Positions 1 through 5,808 of a stretch of 11,447 nucleotides of DNA are shown one piece after another (position 1 is the stretch's first letter; every line of letters begins with the position of its first letter). Under the pieces are notes generated by a model that saw nothing but the letters and a program-made list of their open reading frames with translations, ran no database searches and had not been told where the DNA came from. Source of the DNA: an uncultured Christensenella sp. (GTDB taxonomy: Bacteria; Bacillota; Clostridia; Christensenellales; Borkfalkiaceae); contig CAJUHC010000035.1 of assembly GCA_910586345.1 (NCBI GenBank), positions 1 to 11,447 on the forward strand, given 5' to 3'. The position numbers were made by a program, and so were the translations under genes.

Positions 1-98
1 CAGAAACTTCATCGATATGCCCTTTGACGGTATTTTACCCCCGCCTTCGCATCAATGGAGATTGACTAGAATACTGCACCACTATATCAATCGAAAAG
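1..98 (-). other. Candidate structured 5' leader and possible start of an edge-truncated gene
   Basis: Read on the minus strand, this stretch lies just downstream of a promoter-like pair. It can fold into an outer 8-bp stem (84-91 with 11-18, including one G-U pair that exists only in minus-strand RNA), a second stem (70-74 with 30-34) and an inner 6-bp hairpin (61-66 with 51-56). The inner loop CUCC at 57-60 is complementary to the G-run at 38-42, so a pseudoknot is possible. The segment at 60-65 can instead pair with 87-92, giving an alternative fold. An AAAGGG sequence at 20-25 is followed after 7 nt by ATG at 12-10, which would open a gene running off the left edge (ATG AAG TTT CTG). I recognise no known riboswitch class. 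A competing reading is a 39-codon open frame on the plus strand ending at 121. Confidence 0.27.
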
Positions 99-127
99 AG
101 TGTATCACAATATTATATTAAAGTCAA
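99..127 (-). promoter_or_regulatory. Sigma-A-like promoter for an edge gene
   Basis: On the minus strand, a -35 box TTGACT (127-122) is separated by 17 bp from a -10-like TACACT (104-99). The -35 differs from consensus by one base; the -10 matches 4 of 6. It lies just beyond the ispA terminator and points away from ispA, as expected for a new transcription unit. Transcription would start near 92, at the foot of the candidate leader stem. This is a motif match only. Confidence 0.4.
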
Positions 128-148
128 TAGAAATTTAACACATAAAAT

Positions 149-176
149 TATAAGGAGAGGCTCGCCTCTCCTTATA
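149..176 (-). terminator. Rho-independent terminator after ispA
   Basis: A perfect inverted repeat has a 9-bp arm AAGGAGAGG (152-160) pairing with CCTCTCCTT (165-173) around a CTCG tetraloop. It extends by three A-T pairs to 149-176. It starts 20 nt past the ispA stop codon. On the minus strand the stem is followed by AT-rich sequence with a short U tract (ATTTTAT), so the tail is weaker than ideal. It is the natural end of the asp23-nusB-folD-ispA transcript. Confidence 0.75.
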
Positions 177-195
177 TTAATACATTAAATGCAGT

Positions 196-1074
196 TCAAT
201 GCGTCCTTTGACGTACGTAATAAGCAAACTTTTTAAGAAAATCGGTATCGCCATCTATACCTTCCAAAATTTTAATACAGTTTGCGCAAATAAAATCGGA
301 AGTTACTTTGCTTCCGTCGAGCCCGTACAAACGTACGCTCGTATATTTGCCTTCTTCACTGTCTTTACCCAAGCTTTTACCGACGTTTTCAAAGCTGCCT
401 TCCACGTCGAGAATATCGTCCGTATACTGAAACAGAAAACCGAGTTCTTTACCCAAAAATTTAAGCTCCGAAAAATACCTGCCCCCGCAGAGTATACTCG
501 GCACGGCTAACGCCGCCATAATCAATTTAGAAGTTTTGTTTTCATAAATAAAACCGAGAGTATCCAAATCCACGGTCTCGTCGTTTTCGTGAAGCAAATC
601 GGCAGACTGTCCCGAAATCATACCGTTTATTCCCGCACAATCACAAATATATTTCGCCGCCGAAATATAATTATCGCCTTTAAAGCATTCGCCGAGTAGA
701 ATCGAATAAGCTGTATTTAGAAGTCCGTCGCCCGCAAGAATAGCGTTGCCTATTCCGAAAACTTTATGATTAGATGGCTTTCCGCGACGATAGTCGTCGT
801 TATCCATTTCGGGCAGGTCGTCGTGAATGAGCGAATATGTGTGGATAAGTTCCAAAGCCAATGCGAAATTCAAAAGTTTACCGCTTTCTATGCCGAGCAA
901 ATCGCCGACAGCAAGCATAAGAACCGGACGGACGCGCTTTCCGCCTAATTGAAGACTGTATTTCAAGCTGTCGGAAAGTATCTGAGGTTTACAATCGAGA
1001 TTAGAACAGAACTCGTTCAAAACTTTTTCAAAAGCTTGCCGATATTCTGTAAATTGTTTATCGAAGTCTATCAA
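196..1074 (-). CDS. ispA: Polyprenyl synthase, farnesyl diphosphate synthase type
   Basis: This 292-residue class I trans-prenyltransferase condenses isopentenyl diphosphate with allylic diphosphates in the cytosol. The likely product is farnesyl diphosphate, the precursor for undecaprenyl phosphate and quinones. The GGKRVRP motif lies at 44-50, the first Asp-rich motif (DDLPEMD) at 85-91 and the second (DDILD) at 219-223. The HTYSLIHDD context is typical of bacterial FPP synthases and argues against longer-chain enzymes, though chain length is not proven. The start codon is TTG at 1074-1072: an AAGGAG ribosome site lies 6 nt upstream, inside the end of folD, and no ATG occurs until residue 53, past the GGKRVRP motif. 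The start overlaps the folD TGA by 4 nt (TTGA), implying coupled translation. The xseA and xseB genes that often lie between folD and ispA are absent. A hairpin terminator follows. Confidence 0.93.
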   Translation of the reverse strand: MIDFDKQFTEYRQAFEKVLNEFCSNLDCKPQILSDSLKYSLQLGGKRVRPVLMLAVGDLLGIESGKLLNFALALELIHTYSLIHDDLPEMDNDDYRRGKPSNHKVFGIGNAILAGDGLLNTAYSILLGECFKGDNYISAAKYICDCAGINGMISGQSADLLHENDETVDLDTLGFIYENKTSKLIMAALAVPSILCGGRYFSELKFLGKELGFLFQYTDDILDVEGSFENVGKSLGKDSEEGKYTSVRLYGLDGSKVTSDFICANCIKILEGIDGDTDFLKKFAYYVRQRTH

Positions 1075-1922
1075 TTCGCGCTCCTTGACGCAGAAATATA
1101 CGTGTTATACATCAACATTGTTATAGTCATAGGTCCTACTCCTCCCGGAACAGGCGAAATATACGAACACTTTTCTTTGACGTTTTCAAAATCAACGTCT
1201 CCGCAAAGCCTGCCGTTTTCGTCTTTATTCATACCGACGTCGATAACGACGGCACCTTCTTTCACCATATCCGCGGTAATGAATTTCGCTTTGCCGACAG
1301 CGGCGACTATTACGTCGGCGTTAAGACAATGTTCTTTAAGATTTACGGTCCGGCTGTGACAAACCGTAACGGTAGAATTTGCATTCAATAAAAGCATCGC
1401 CATAGGTTTGCCGACTATATTGGACCTGCCGACTACAACCGAGTTTTTACCGTTTAAATTTATTTGTTCGTATTCAAGCATTTTCATTACTCCGTTAGGA
1501 GTACAGGCAACAAGGCTTTTTCCGTTAAGACACAGATTGCCTATATTATTCGCCGAAAACCCGTCCACGTCTTTGCTTTCGGGAATAAGTTTTAACGCTT
1601 CCTCTGAATTAATATGTTCGGGTAACGGCAACTGCACAAGAATTCCGTGCAAGTTTTCGTCCAGCGCGAGTTCCGAAATTAAAGCGTTTAACTCATTTTG
1701 CGAAGTTTCCTTCGGCATATAATACGCGAAAGACTTTATTCCCACTTCTTCGCAAGCTTTTATTTTATTACGCACGTAAATCTGCGAAGCCTGATTATCT
1801 CCTACGAGAACCACCGCAAGACCTATATCTCTGCCGGTATTTTTCTTGAAATCTGAAACGTCCGACTTGATTTTCAAGCGCAGTTCCGCGGCTATTTTTT
1901 TGCCGTCGATAATCTTATACAT
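1071..1922 (-). CDS. folD: Bifunctional methylenetetrahydrofolate dehydrogenase / methenyltetrahydrofolate cyclohydrolase
   Basis: FolD interconverts 5,10-methylene-THF and 10-formyl-THF in the cytosol, using NADP(+) in most bacteria, and so links one-carbon units to purine and formylmethionine synthesis. The protein is 283 residues, the normal family length. The substrate-site motif around Y49 and K53 (QIYVRNKIKAC) holds the usual catalytic lysine. VQLPLP follows at 96-101 and KDVDGF at 117-122. The dinucleotide-binding segment VVGRSNIVGKPMA runs from 163, and the signature PVPGGVGPMT lies at 257-266. The gene overlaps the nusB stop by 8 nt and has an AAGGGA ribosome site upstream. Its last codons carry the ispA ribosome site. 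It is intact, with no unusual residues seen. Confidence 0.97.
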   Translation of the reverse strand: MYKIIDGKKIAAELRLKIKSDVSDFKKNTGRDIGLAVVLVGDNQASQIYVRNKIKACEEVGIKSFAYYMPKETSQNELNALISELALDENLHGILVQLPLPEHINSEEALKLIPESKDVDGFSANNIGNLCLNGKSLVACTPNGVMKMLEYEQINLNGKNSVVVGRSNIVGKPMAMLLLNANSTVTVCHSRTVNLKEHCLNADVIVAAVGKAKFITADMVKEGAVVIDVGMNKDENGRLCGDVDFENVKEKCSYISPVPGGVGPMTITMLMYNTYISASRSAN

Positions 1923-2319
1923 TTTTACGTTCCCTTATAATTTCCGAAAGAATACCGCTGACGAAAGACGCGCTCTTCTCCGAAGAATATTTCGAAGCGA
2001 TGTTTGCTGCCTCGTTTACCGAAACGGCTTTTGGAATATCGTCTAAGTACATTATTTCCGCCAACGCAATCATAAGTACGCTCCTGTCTGCGGGAAAAAG
2101 ACGGGACTCGGGAAAAAGTTTCGAACGCTCGTCGATAATACGCACAAGCTCGTCGCCGTGTACGGTTATTATACTAAGTGCAGACGCGCAATACTTTACG
2201 TCGTCTTCCGTAAGTTTTTCAGACTTGTAAAGCGCGCGAATAAAACTTTCGTCCGCGCTTTTTGTGAACTGTGTTGCAAATACTATTTTAAAAAGTGTTT
2301 CTCTTGCCGACGTTCTCAT
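1915..2319 (-). CDS. nusB: Transcription antitermination factor NusB
   Basis: NusB is a small all-helical RNA-binding protein. With NusE (S10) it binds boxA in rRNA leaders and supports processive antitermination of rRNA transcription. The 134-residue product has the family hallmarks: RETLFKIVFATQ at the N-terminus, a central segment with a DRSVLMIALAEI helix (78-89), and the C-terminal signature SVNEAANIASKYS (100-112) followed by FVSGILSEI. An ATG with a GGAG site about 5 nt upstream sets the start. The gene ends 8 nt inside folD. It lies downstream of asp23, as in many Firmicutes, with a weak hairpin in the 57-nt gap between them. Confidence 0.95.
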   Translation of the reverse strand: MRTSARETLFKIVFATQFTKSADESFIRALYKSEKLTEDDVKYCASALSIITVHGDELVRIIDERSKLFPESRLFPADRSVLMIALAEIMYLDDIPKAVSVNEAANIASKYSSEKSASFVSGILSEIIRERKNV

Positions 2320-2339
2320 ATAACTCCGTTAAATACAAA

Positions 2340-2366
2340 TATTCCCTTAAAAAATTTAAGGGAATA
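2340..2366 (-). terminator. Hairpin between asp23 and nusB (weak terminator or attenuator)
   Basis: An inverted repeat with 10-bp arms (2341-2350 and 2356-2365) surrounds a 5-nt loop, extended by one A-T pair. It begins 10 nt after the asp23 stop and ends about 20 nt before the nusB start. Only three G-C pairs sit in the stem, and the minus-strand tail (ATTTGTATTT) is an interrupted U tract. Partial termination or mRNA-end protection is therefore more likely than full termination. Confidence 0.5.
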
Positions 2367-2376
2367 AACGTAATAT

Positions 2377-2712
2377 TTACAATGCCGAATTTTCGGGGAA
2401 ATTTACGTCCTGAATGTGAACGTCAACCTTCGCAACCTTATATTTCGTCATCGACTCGACGTTGTGTTTTATAGATTGCTGAATTTTAAAAGCGAGCGAC
2501 GGAACGTTGAAGTTACTGTCCACCTTTACGCTTATATCAGCGATAATTCCTTGTTTTTCAAAATTGAGCTTTACGCCCTTGTTCTTTGTATTGAGAAGAG
2601 AAACCCCGTCGACTTCGTTTATCGCCAACGCAACGATACCGCTGACTATACCCGAATTATAAGTTACTTTTCCCTTTTGCGTAGAAGTAGGGTCGTGTCT
2701 GATATGTGCCAT
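2377..2712 (-). CDS. Asp23/Gls24 family protein (YqhY-like)
   Basis: This 111-residue soluble protein has the Asp23/Gls24 (DUF322) fold. The segment KGKVTYNSGIVSGIVALA (13-30) followed by NEVDGV is the family N-terminal signature. The middle contains the alternating strand pattern IIADISVKVDSNFNVPSLAF, and the C-terminus has VAKVDVHIQDVNF. No transmembrane segment is present. The member next to nusB in B. subtilis is YqhY, which has been linked genetically to acetyl-CoA carboxylase; here the adjacent accB and accC genes are missing, so that link cannot be assumed. The start is an ATG 6 nt after AAGGAG. A good sigma-A promoter lies in the gap to spoIIIAH, suggesting that this gene heads a vegetative operon with nusB, folD and ispA. 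Confidence 0.88.
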   Translation of the reverse strand: MAHIRHDPTSTQKGKVTYNSGIVSGIVALAINEVDGVSLLNTKNKGVKLNFEKQGIIADISVKVDSNFNVPSLAFKIQQSIKHNVESMTKYKVAKVDVHIQDVNFPENSAL

Positions 2713-2730
2713 ATTTTTCTCCTTATCGTT

Positions 2731-2759
2731 AGTATAACACAGTTTTTTTTATTTTGCAA
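2731..2759 (-). promoter_or_regulatory. Sigma-A-like promoter for asp23-nusB-folD-ispA
   Basis: On the minus strand, TTGCAA (2759-2754) and TATACT (2736-2731) are separated by exactly 17 bp. The -10 box matches the consensus at 5 of 6 positions, the -35 at 4 of 6. The pair lies in the 55-nt gap between spoIIIAH and asp23, and the predicted start leaves a short leader with the AAGGAG site. It would uncouple the housekeeping genes from sporulation transcription. Confidence 0.65.
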
Positions 2760-2767
2760 CTACAATC

Positions 2768-3253
2768 TTAAATTTGTGAGTAAACAGGCATAATAATTAT
2801 ATTCAAAGGATTGATGCCTGCTTCTTCTTTAAGACAGTTATATACAGAAAGCGCGGTGGTCATATCCAATTCGCTGGAATTGATAAATACGTTAACGTTT
2901 TCCGAATCGATACCGATAGAAACAACGGCGTCCGAAAAGCCTTTCGATTTAATCATTGTTTCGAGAACAAGTTCTTTTTCCATAATTTCAACTATTTTCA
3001 TTTTAAGATTTACTGCGTCGGTATATTTTTCGCTGCCTTCCTCATAGAGCGCGATAACGCTGTCTATCTGAACGAGTTCTTCGCTTCTCGTCGTGGTTCT
3101 TTCGGAACGGTAATTAGTGAAATAATTGGAAGTTGTTATGGCGGAATCGCCCTTGGCTGCCCTGTTCTTTGCAAGTACCACGTTAAGCACCGCGGTAACG
3201 GCAAGTAAAAGTACGAGTGATGACATTACGATGATTTTTTTTGTTTTTGACAT
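2768..3253 (-). CDS. spoIIIAH: Stage III sporulation protein AH
   Basis: SpoIIIAH is a mother-cell protein anchored in the outer forespore membrane. In B. subtilis its extracellular ring-building domain pairs with forespore SpoIIQ across the intermembrane space. This 161-residue protein has one N-terminal membrane segment (about 7-28), a short linker, a charged helix (about 58-100) and a C-terminal alpha/beta domain ending in NPLNIIIMPVY. B. subtilis SpoIIIAH is 218 residues, so linker and domain are shortened. Identification rests mainly on position (last of eight ordered spoIIIA genes) and on layout, with the DAVVSIGIDSENVNVFI strand pair fitting the family. A GGAG site precedes the ATG. 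Whether a SpoIIQ partner exists cannot be seen here. Confidence 0.9.
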   Translation of the reverse strand: MSKTKKIIVMSSLVLLLAVTAVLNVVLAKNRAAKGDSAITTSNYFTNYRSERTTTRSEELVQIDSVIALYEEGSEKYTDAVNLKMKIVEIMEKELVLETMIKSKGFSDAVVSIGIDSENVNVFINSSELDMTTALSVYNCLKEEAGINPLNIIIMPVYSQI

Positions 3254-3263
3254 AAATTTCTCC

Positions 3264-3623
3264 TTATACAGTCATTGAATAGATTGCGATAATTTTTTTG
3301 TCTATATTCAGCGCCGTCGAGACGGCGTTTAAAATACTGCTCCTCGTCATAATATTGTCCGCGCCCTCGCAGACGATTACTACTCCGAGTATTTTTCCTT
3401 CGTTTTCCGTAATCATTACGTCGGTATTTCCTACTCCTTCGATATTTGATAGAATTCCGCAGAGTTTGATTTCAGAAGCGCTCTTAGCGGTATTCCCGAC
3501 AGACGTCGAAGTTGATTTTTTTCCTTTGTCGATAAAATATACGGCGCCGATAAGTATAGCGAGCAATAAGACCACTATGATGATTTTTTTATGTTCTTTC
3601 ACGTAATCAATAACTTTTCGCAT
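3264..3623 (-). CDS. spoIIIAG: Stage III sporulation protein AG, reduced form
   Basis: SpoIIIAG forms a large ring in the intermembrane space of the SpoIIIA-SpoIIQ channel. The 119-residue product has a membrane segment (about 13-31), a short Ser/Thr linker, then a single ring-building-motif domain (50-118). That domain contains the family landmarks IEGVGNTDVMIT (61-72), GVVIVCEGADN (80-90) and a C-terminal helix-strand AVSTALNIDKKIIAIYSM. B. subtilis SpoIIIAG is 229 residues and carries a beta-rich insertion (the beta-triangle) between the VMIT strand and the GVxVxxxGA strand. Here only a turn of about six residues (ENEGKI) occupies that place. The ATG overlaps the spoIIIAF end by 17 nt with no clear ribosome site, implying coupled translation. 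Confidence 0.93.
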   Translation of the reverse strand: MRKVIDYVKEHKKIIIVVLLLAILIGAVYFIDKGKKSTSTSVGNTAKSASEIKLCGILSNIEGVGNTDVMITENEGKILGVVIVCEGADNIMTRSSILNAVSTALNIDKKIIAIYSMTV

Positions 3624-4041
3624 ATACTGTTATATTTATATAATTTAACTTTTCCAAATATTCGTAAATATCGTTTATTATTTTTTCGTCCTGCGAATTT
3701 GTTTCCACCGTCACGCTTTCGGCTTTAAAATTGCCGTTATCGTGTACTATTTCGACAACACAGTCGCACTCTTCGGAAAATTCCTTTAACAGCAGTTTTT
3801 CAAGCTGTTCGCTCTGATTGTCGGAATACACCTTGCAAATATAAACGTAATCGTAAAGAGGTTCATCTACCGAAGCGGAACTGATTTTGAAAATACCGGT
3901 AATAGGCTGTATAAGAACGAGAATGCAAGCCATACGCATAACGAAAACTATGCTTTTGTTTAATTTGCCTTCGGGAATTACGAGCGAAATTATAACAGAT
4001 AAAAATATAACTCCCGCGGCCGTCAATAAATATGTTTTCAT
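3607..4041 (-). CDS. spoIIIAF: Stage III sporulation protein AF
   Basis: SpoIIIAF is a mother-cell membrane protein of the SpoIIIA complex, with two N-terminal membrane segments and a soluble ring-building-like domain facing the intermembrane space. In this 144-residue protein the segments lie at about 5-21 and 33-50, with PEGKLNKS between them and QPITGIF at the end of the second, both typical of the family. The soluble domain (about 75-143) shows alternating helices and strands, ending YINITVYAKSY. B. subtilis SpoIIIAF is 206 residues, so the soluble part is short here. The ATG overlaps the spoIIIAE stop by 4 nt (ATGA). Confidence 0.92.
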   Translation of the reverse strand: MKTYLLTAAGVIFLSVIISLVIPEGKLNKSIVFVMRMACILVLIQPITGIFKISSASVDEPLYDYVYICKVYSDNQSEQLEKLLLKEFSEECDCVVEIVHDNGNFKAESVTVETNSQDEKIINDIYEYLEKLNYINITVYAKSY

Positions 4042-5222
4042 ATAAAACTGTTAGCAGAATTTATTATAAGCATTATTACGAGCGCGTACATAAACGCAAC
4101 CGTCAAAAGTCCGGCGATAAAATATTCTATATCTTTGGAAAGGTCTGAAAGAAGCGAAAACAGCTTATTCTCACCTATCGGCTGAACGACAGCTCCTACG
4201 AATTTCAAAATAAGCGAAAAAGCCGAAAGAAGTATTATCGGACCTATCAGTTCGAATAAAAGCATAATCAGTCCGCATATTCCGACCGAACTTTTTATAA
4301 GCAGTCCCGCGGAAGTAAGCATATCGAATCCGCTTGACAGAAAATTCCCCACTATAGGCACGGAATTGCTCACTACGTATTTAGTAGCTTTGAATATGAT
4401 TCCGTCAAACAGCGACGAAGCCGAACTCTGAGCCGTTATAAAGATGCTGAATACCGTAACAGTTATACCTATCACCCATTTCATTATACTTTTAACGAGC
4501 GCAGTTACGCCCGTAAAAGACATTTGCGAATTGAGCTTGGACATAAAGTTAAGTATGATAACAGCTATCGTAGCAGGAAATATGAACGCACTTACTATTT
4601 CAACGGCTCCGCCGGAAAGAAATATTGCTGACGGCTGATAAATCGCGGCGGAACTCGTTCCGCCCGTAAGCACCGTCAGCGTGGCGAGAATCGGCGTGAT
4701 TATTTCTATCTGTTTTTTAACGCTGTTTATACAGGTGACGCAATTCGATATTATGCCGGCGAGCATCGAACCGATAATAAGTATTATCAACGAATAACAG
4801 GCGAGATGTACGATTTTGGAGGTTGACTTACTTAGAACGTTGCCTTCAGCCGCGCTCACGACAGCCGAAAGCAAAGCCACGGCCGTTATCTCGGCAAACG
4901 CAGGTATCAAAGATATAACGTTTTTGAAAATTATCGAAAATAATTCGCTTAAATAACCGCCGTAATCGGTTCCGAGATTGCCCTGGATAAGATATTCTAC
5001 AATTTCTTTAGCGGTATCGCCGAACTTAAAAAGATAGCTGTCTGCGTTTTCTTCGAGATATTTTTCAAGCTCCGTTAAGTCAAGGTCTTTTAAAAGTTCG
5101 GAAATATTTTCATTGAGTTCCTCTCTGCCGTCCTCCTCCGCATACGCCGCGATACCGCCGGCTGTAAATGCGGCAATAAGCGCGGCTGCAAGAACGATAA
5201 ACAAAATTAATCTTTTTTTCAT
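4038..5222 (-). CDS. spoIIIAE: Stage III sporulation protein AE
   Basis: SpoIIIAE is the large polytopic membrane protein of the SpoIIIA complex, needed for forespore gene expression after engulfment. The 394 residues match the usual family length (399 in B. subtilis). A classical signal peptide (Lys-rich start, hydrophobic core, AYA before residue 29) is followed by an acidic helical segment (about 29-80), then several membrane segments between about 98 and 392. Conserved stretches include KYVVSNSVPIVGNFLSSGFD (281-300), LIKSSVGICGLIML (308-321) and VQPIGENKLF (346-355). It overlaps spoIIIAD by 4 nt and spoIIIAF by 4 nt, both ATGA junctions, so stoichiometry is probably set by coupled translation. 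Confidence 0.97.
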   Translation of the reverse strand: MKKRLILFIVLAAALIAAFTAGGIAAYAEEDGREELNENISELLKDLDLTELEKYLEENADSYLFKFGDTAKEIVEYLIQGNLGTDYGGYLSELFSIIFKNVISLIPAFAEITAVALLSAVVSAAEGNVLSKSTSKIVHLACYSLIILIIGSMLAGIISNCVTCINSVKKQIEIITPILATLTVLTGGTSSAAIYQPSAIFLSGGAVEIVSAFIFPATIAVIILNFMSKLNSQMSFTGVTALVKSIMKWVIGITVTVFSIFITAQSSASSLFDGIIFKATKYVVSNSVPIVGNFLSSGFDMLTSAGLLIKSSVGICGLIMLLFELIGPIILLSAFSLILKFVGAVVQPIGENKLFSLLSDLSKDIEYFIAGLLTVAFMYALVIMLIINSANSFI

Positions 5223-5611
5223 ACCAGATTTATCATTGAAACTATAATTTTGTACGTGCCGCTGAGTATAGGGACGGATACGACGAAAATAACTATCTTA
5301 CCGCACAGTATAAGTTTGTCCGCGACGCTTTCGAATCCCAAATCCTTTACGGAACTTGCAGTAAGTTCTATAAGAAAACCTATTCCTATTATCTTAAAAA
5401 TTACTCTGATAATTTCGTTGTCTATTCCAACATTTTGTGTAAACGATTTAATAAATTCTATACTTTCGGTCAGATAATCGAAAGCATAGAGAAACATAAT
5501 TATTCCTCCTGCGGTAATGCACAGCGGAACAAGTTCGGATTTGTGATTTTTTAAGATAAACGCACTGACGCCGGTAATAACGGCAATACAGCAAAGTCGC
5601 AGAACTAACAT
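5219..5611 (-). CDS. spoIIIAD: Stage III sporulation protein AD
   Basis: SpoIIIAD is a small membrane protein that, with SpoIIIAC, is thought to form part of the channel base. The 130 residues match the family (133 in B. subtilis). Three to four hydrophobic segments are visible, with the conserved stretch RVIFKIIGIGFLIELTASSVKDLG and a C-terminal SVPILSGTYKIIVSMI. The ATG at 5611-5609 gives a TGATG junction with spoIIIAC (1-nt overlap). The frame stays open 141 nt further upstream across spoIIIAC, but that extension is charged, cysteine-rich and unlike the family, so it is excluded. Confidence 0.95.
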   Translation of the reverse strand: MLVLRLCCIAVITGVSAFILKNHKSELVPLCITAGGIIMFLYAFDYLTESIEFIKSFTQNVGIDNEIIRVIFKIIGIGFLIELTASSVKDLGFESVADKLILCGKIVIFVVSVPILSGTYKIIVSMINLV

Positions 5612-5808
5612 CAGAAAAGGTCGAACAACTGCCTTATTTGAGAAAATAAATCCGCAATCATCGATATTACCACAGTTAAAACTATAATAAGTCCGACTAA
5701 GCTGACAAGCGTAGCTATATCGTCTCTGTCGGATTTTTTCAGTACCTGACATATAATCGTAACTATAATGCCGACGACGGCAATTTTAAATATTATGCTA
5801 ATGTCCAT
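5611..5808 (-). CDS. spoIIIAC: Stage III sporulation protein AC
   Basis: This 65-residue protein consists of two membrane helices (about 4-24 and 32-53) joined by the conserved polar turn KKSDRDDIA. That is the typical SpoIIIAC hairpin (68 residues in B. subtilis). It belongs to the SpoIIIAC/AD family, thought to form a membrane platform for the feeding-tube complex. The start ATG follows the spoIIIAB TAA with no gap (TAAATG), and the stop overlaps the spoIIIAD ATG by one base. Confidence 0.96.
   Translation of the reverse strand: MDISIIFKIAVVGIIVTIICQVLKKSDRDDIATLVSLVGLIIVLTVVISMIADLFSQIRQLFDLF

Noticed and set aside
1..98. Assignment of the leader to lysine, glycine, THF or SAM riboswitches, or to twister ribozymes
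   Set aside because: Only short resemblances (for example AAAGGG followed by CGxxGAAG) were found; the core conserved segments of those classes are absent.
2..121. 39-codon open frame on the plus strand at the left edge
   Set aside because: It has no recognisable motif, its length could arise by chance, and it conflicts with a promoter and leader on the other strand. It is kept only as an alternative to the leader hypothesis.
949..1359. 136-codon plus-strand open frame
   Set aside because: It lies antisense to folD and ispA, crosses their junction, shows no family resemblance and has no ribosome site context; it is a shadow of real genes.
5612..5752. Upstream open extension of spoIIIAD giving a 177-residue protein
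   Set aside because: It overlaps nearly all of spoIIIAC out of frame, and its sequence is charged and cysteine-rich, unlike the SpoIIIAD family. The ATG at 5611 gives the normal length and a typical TGATG junction.
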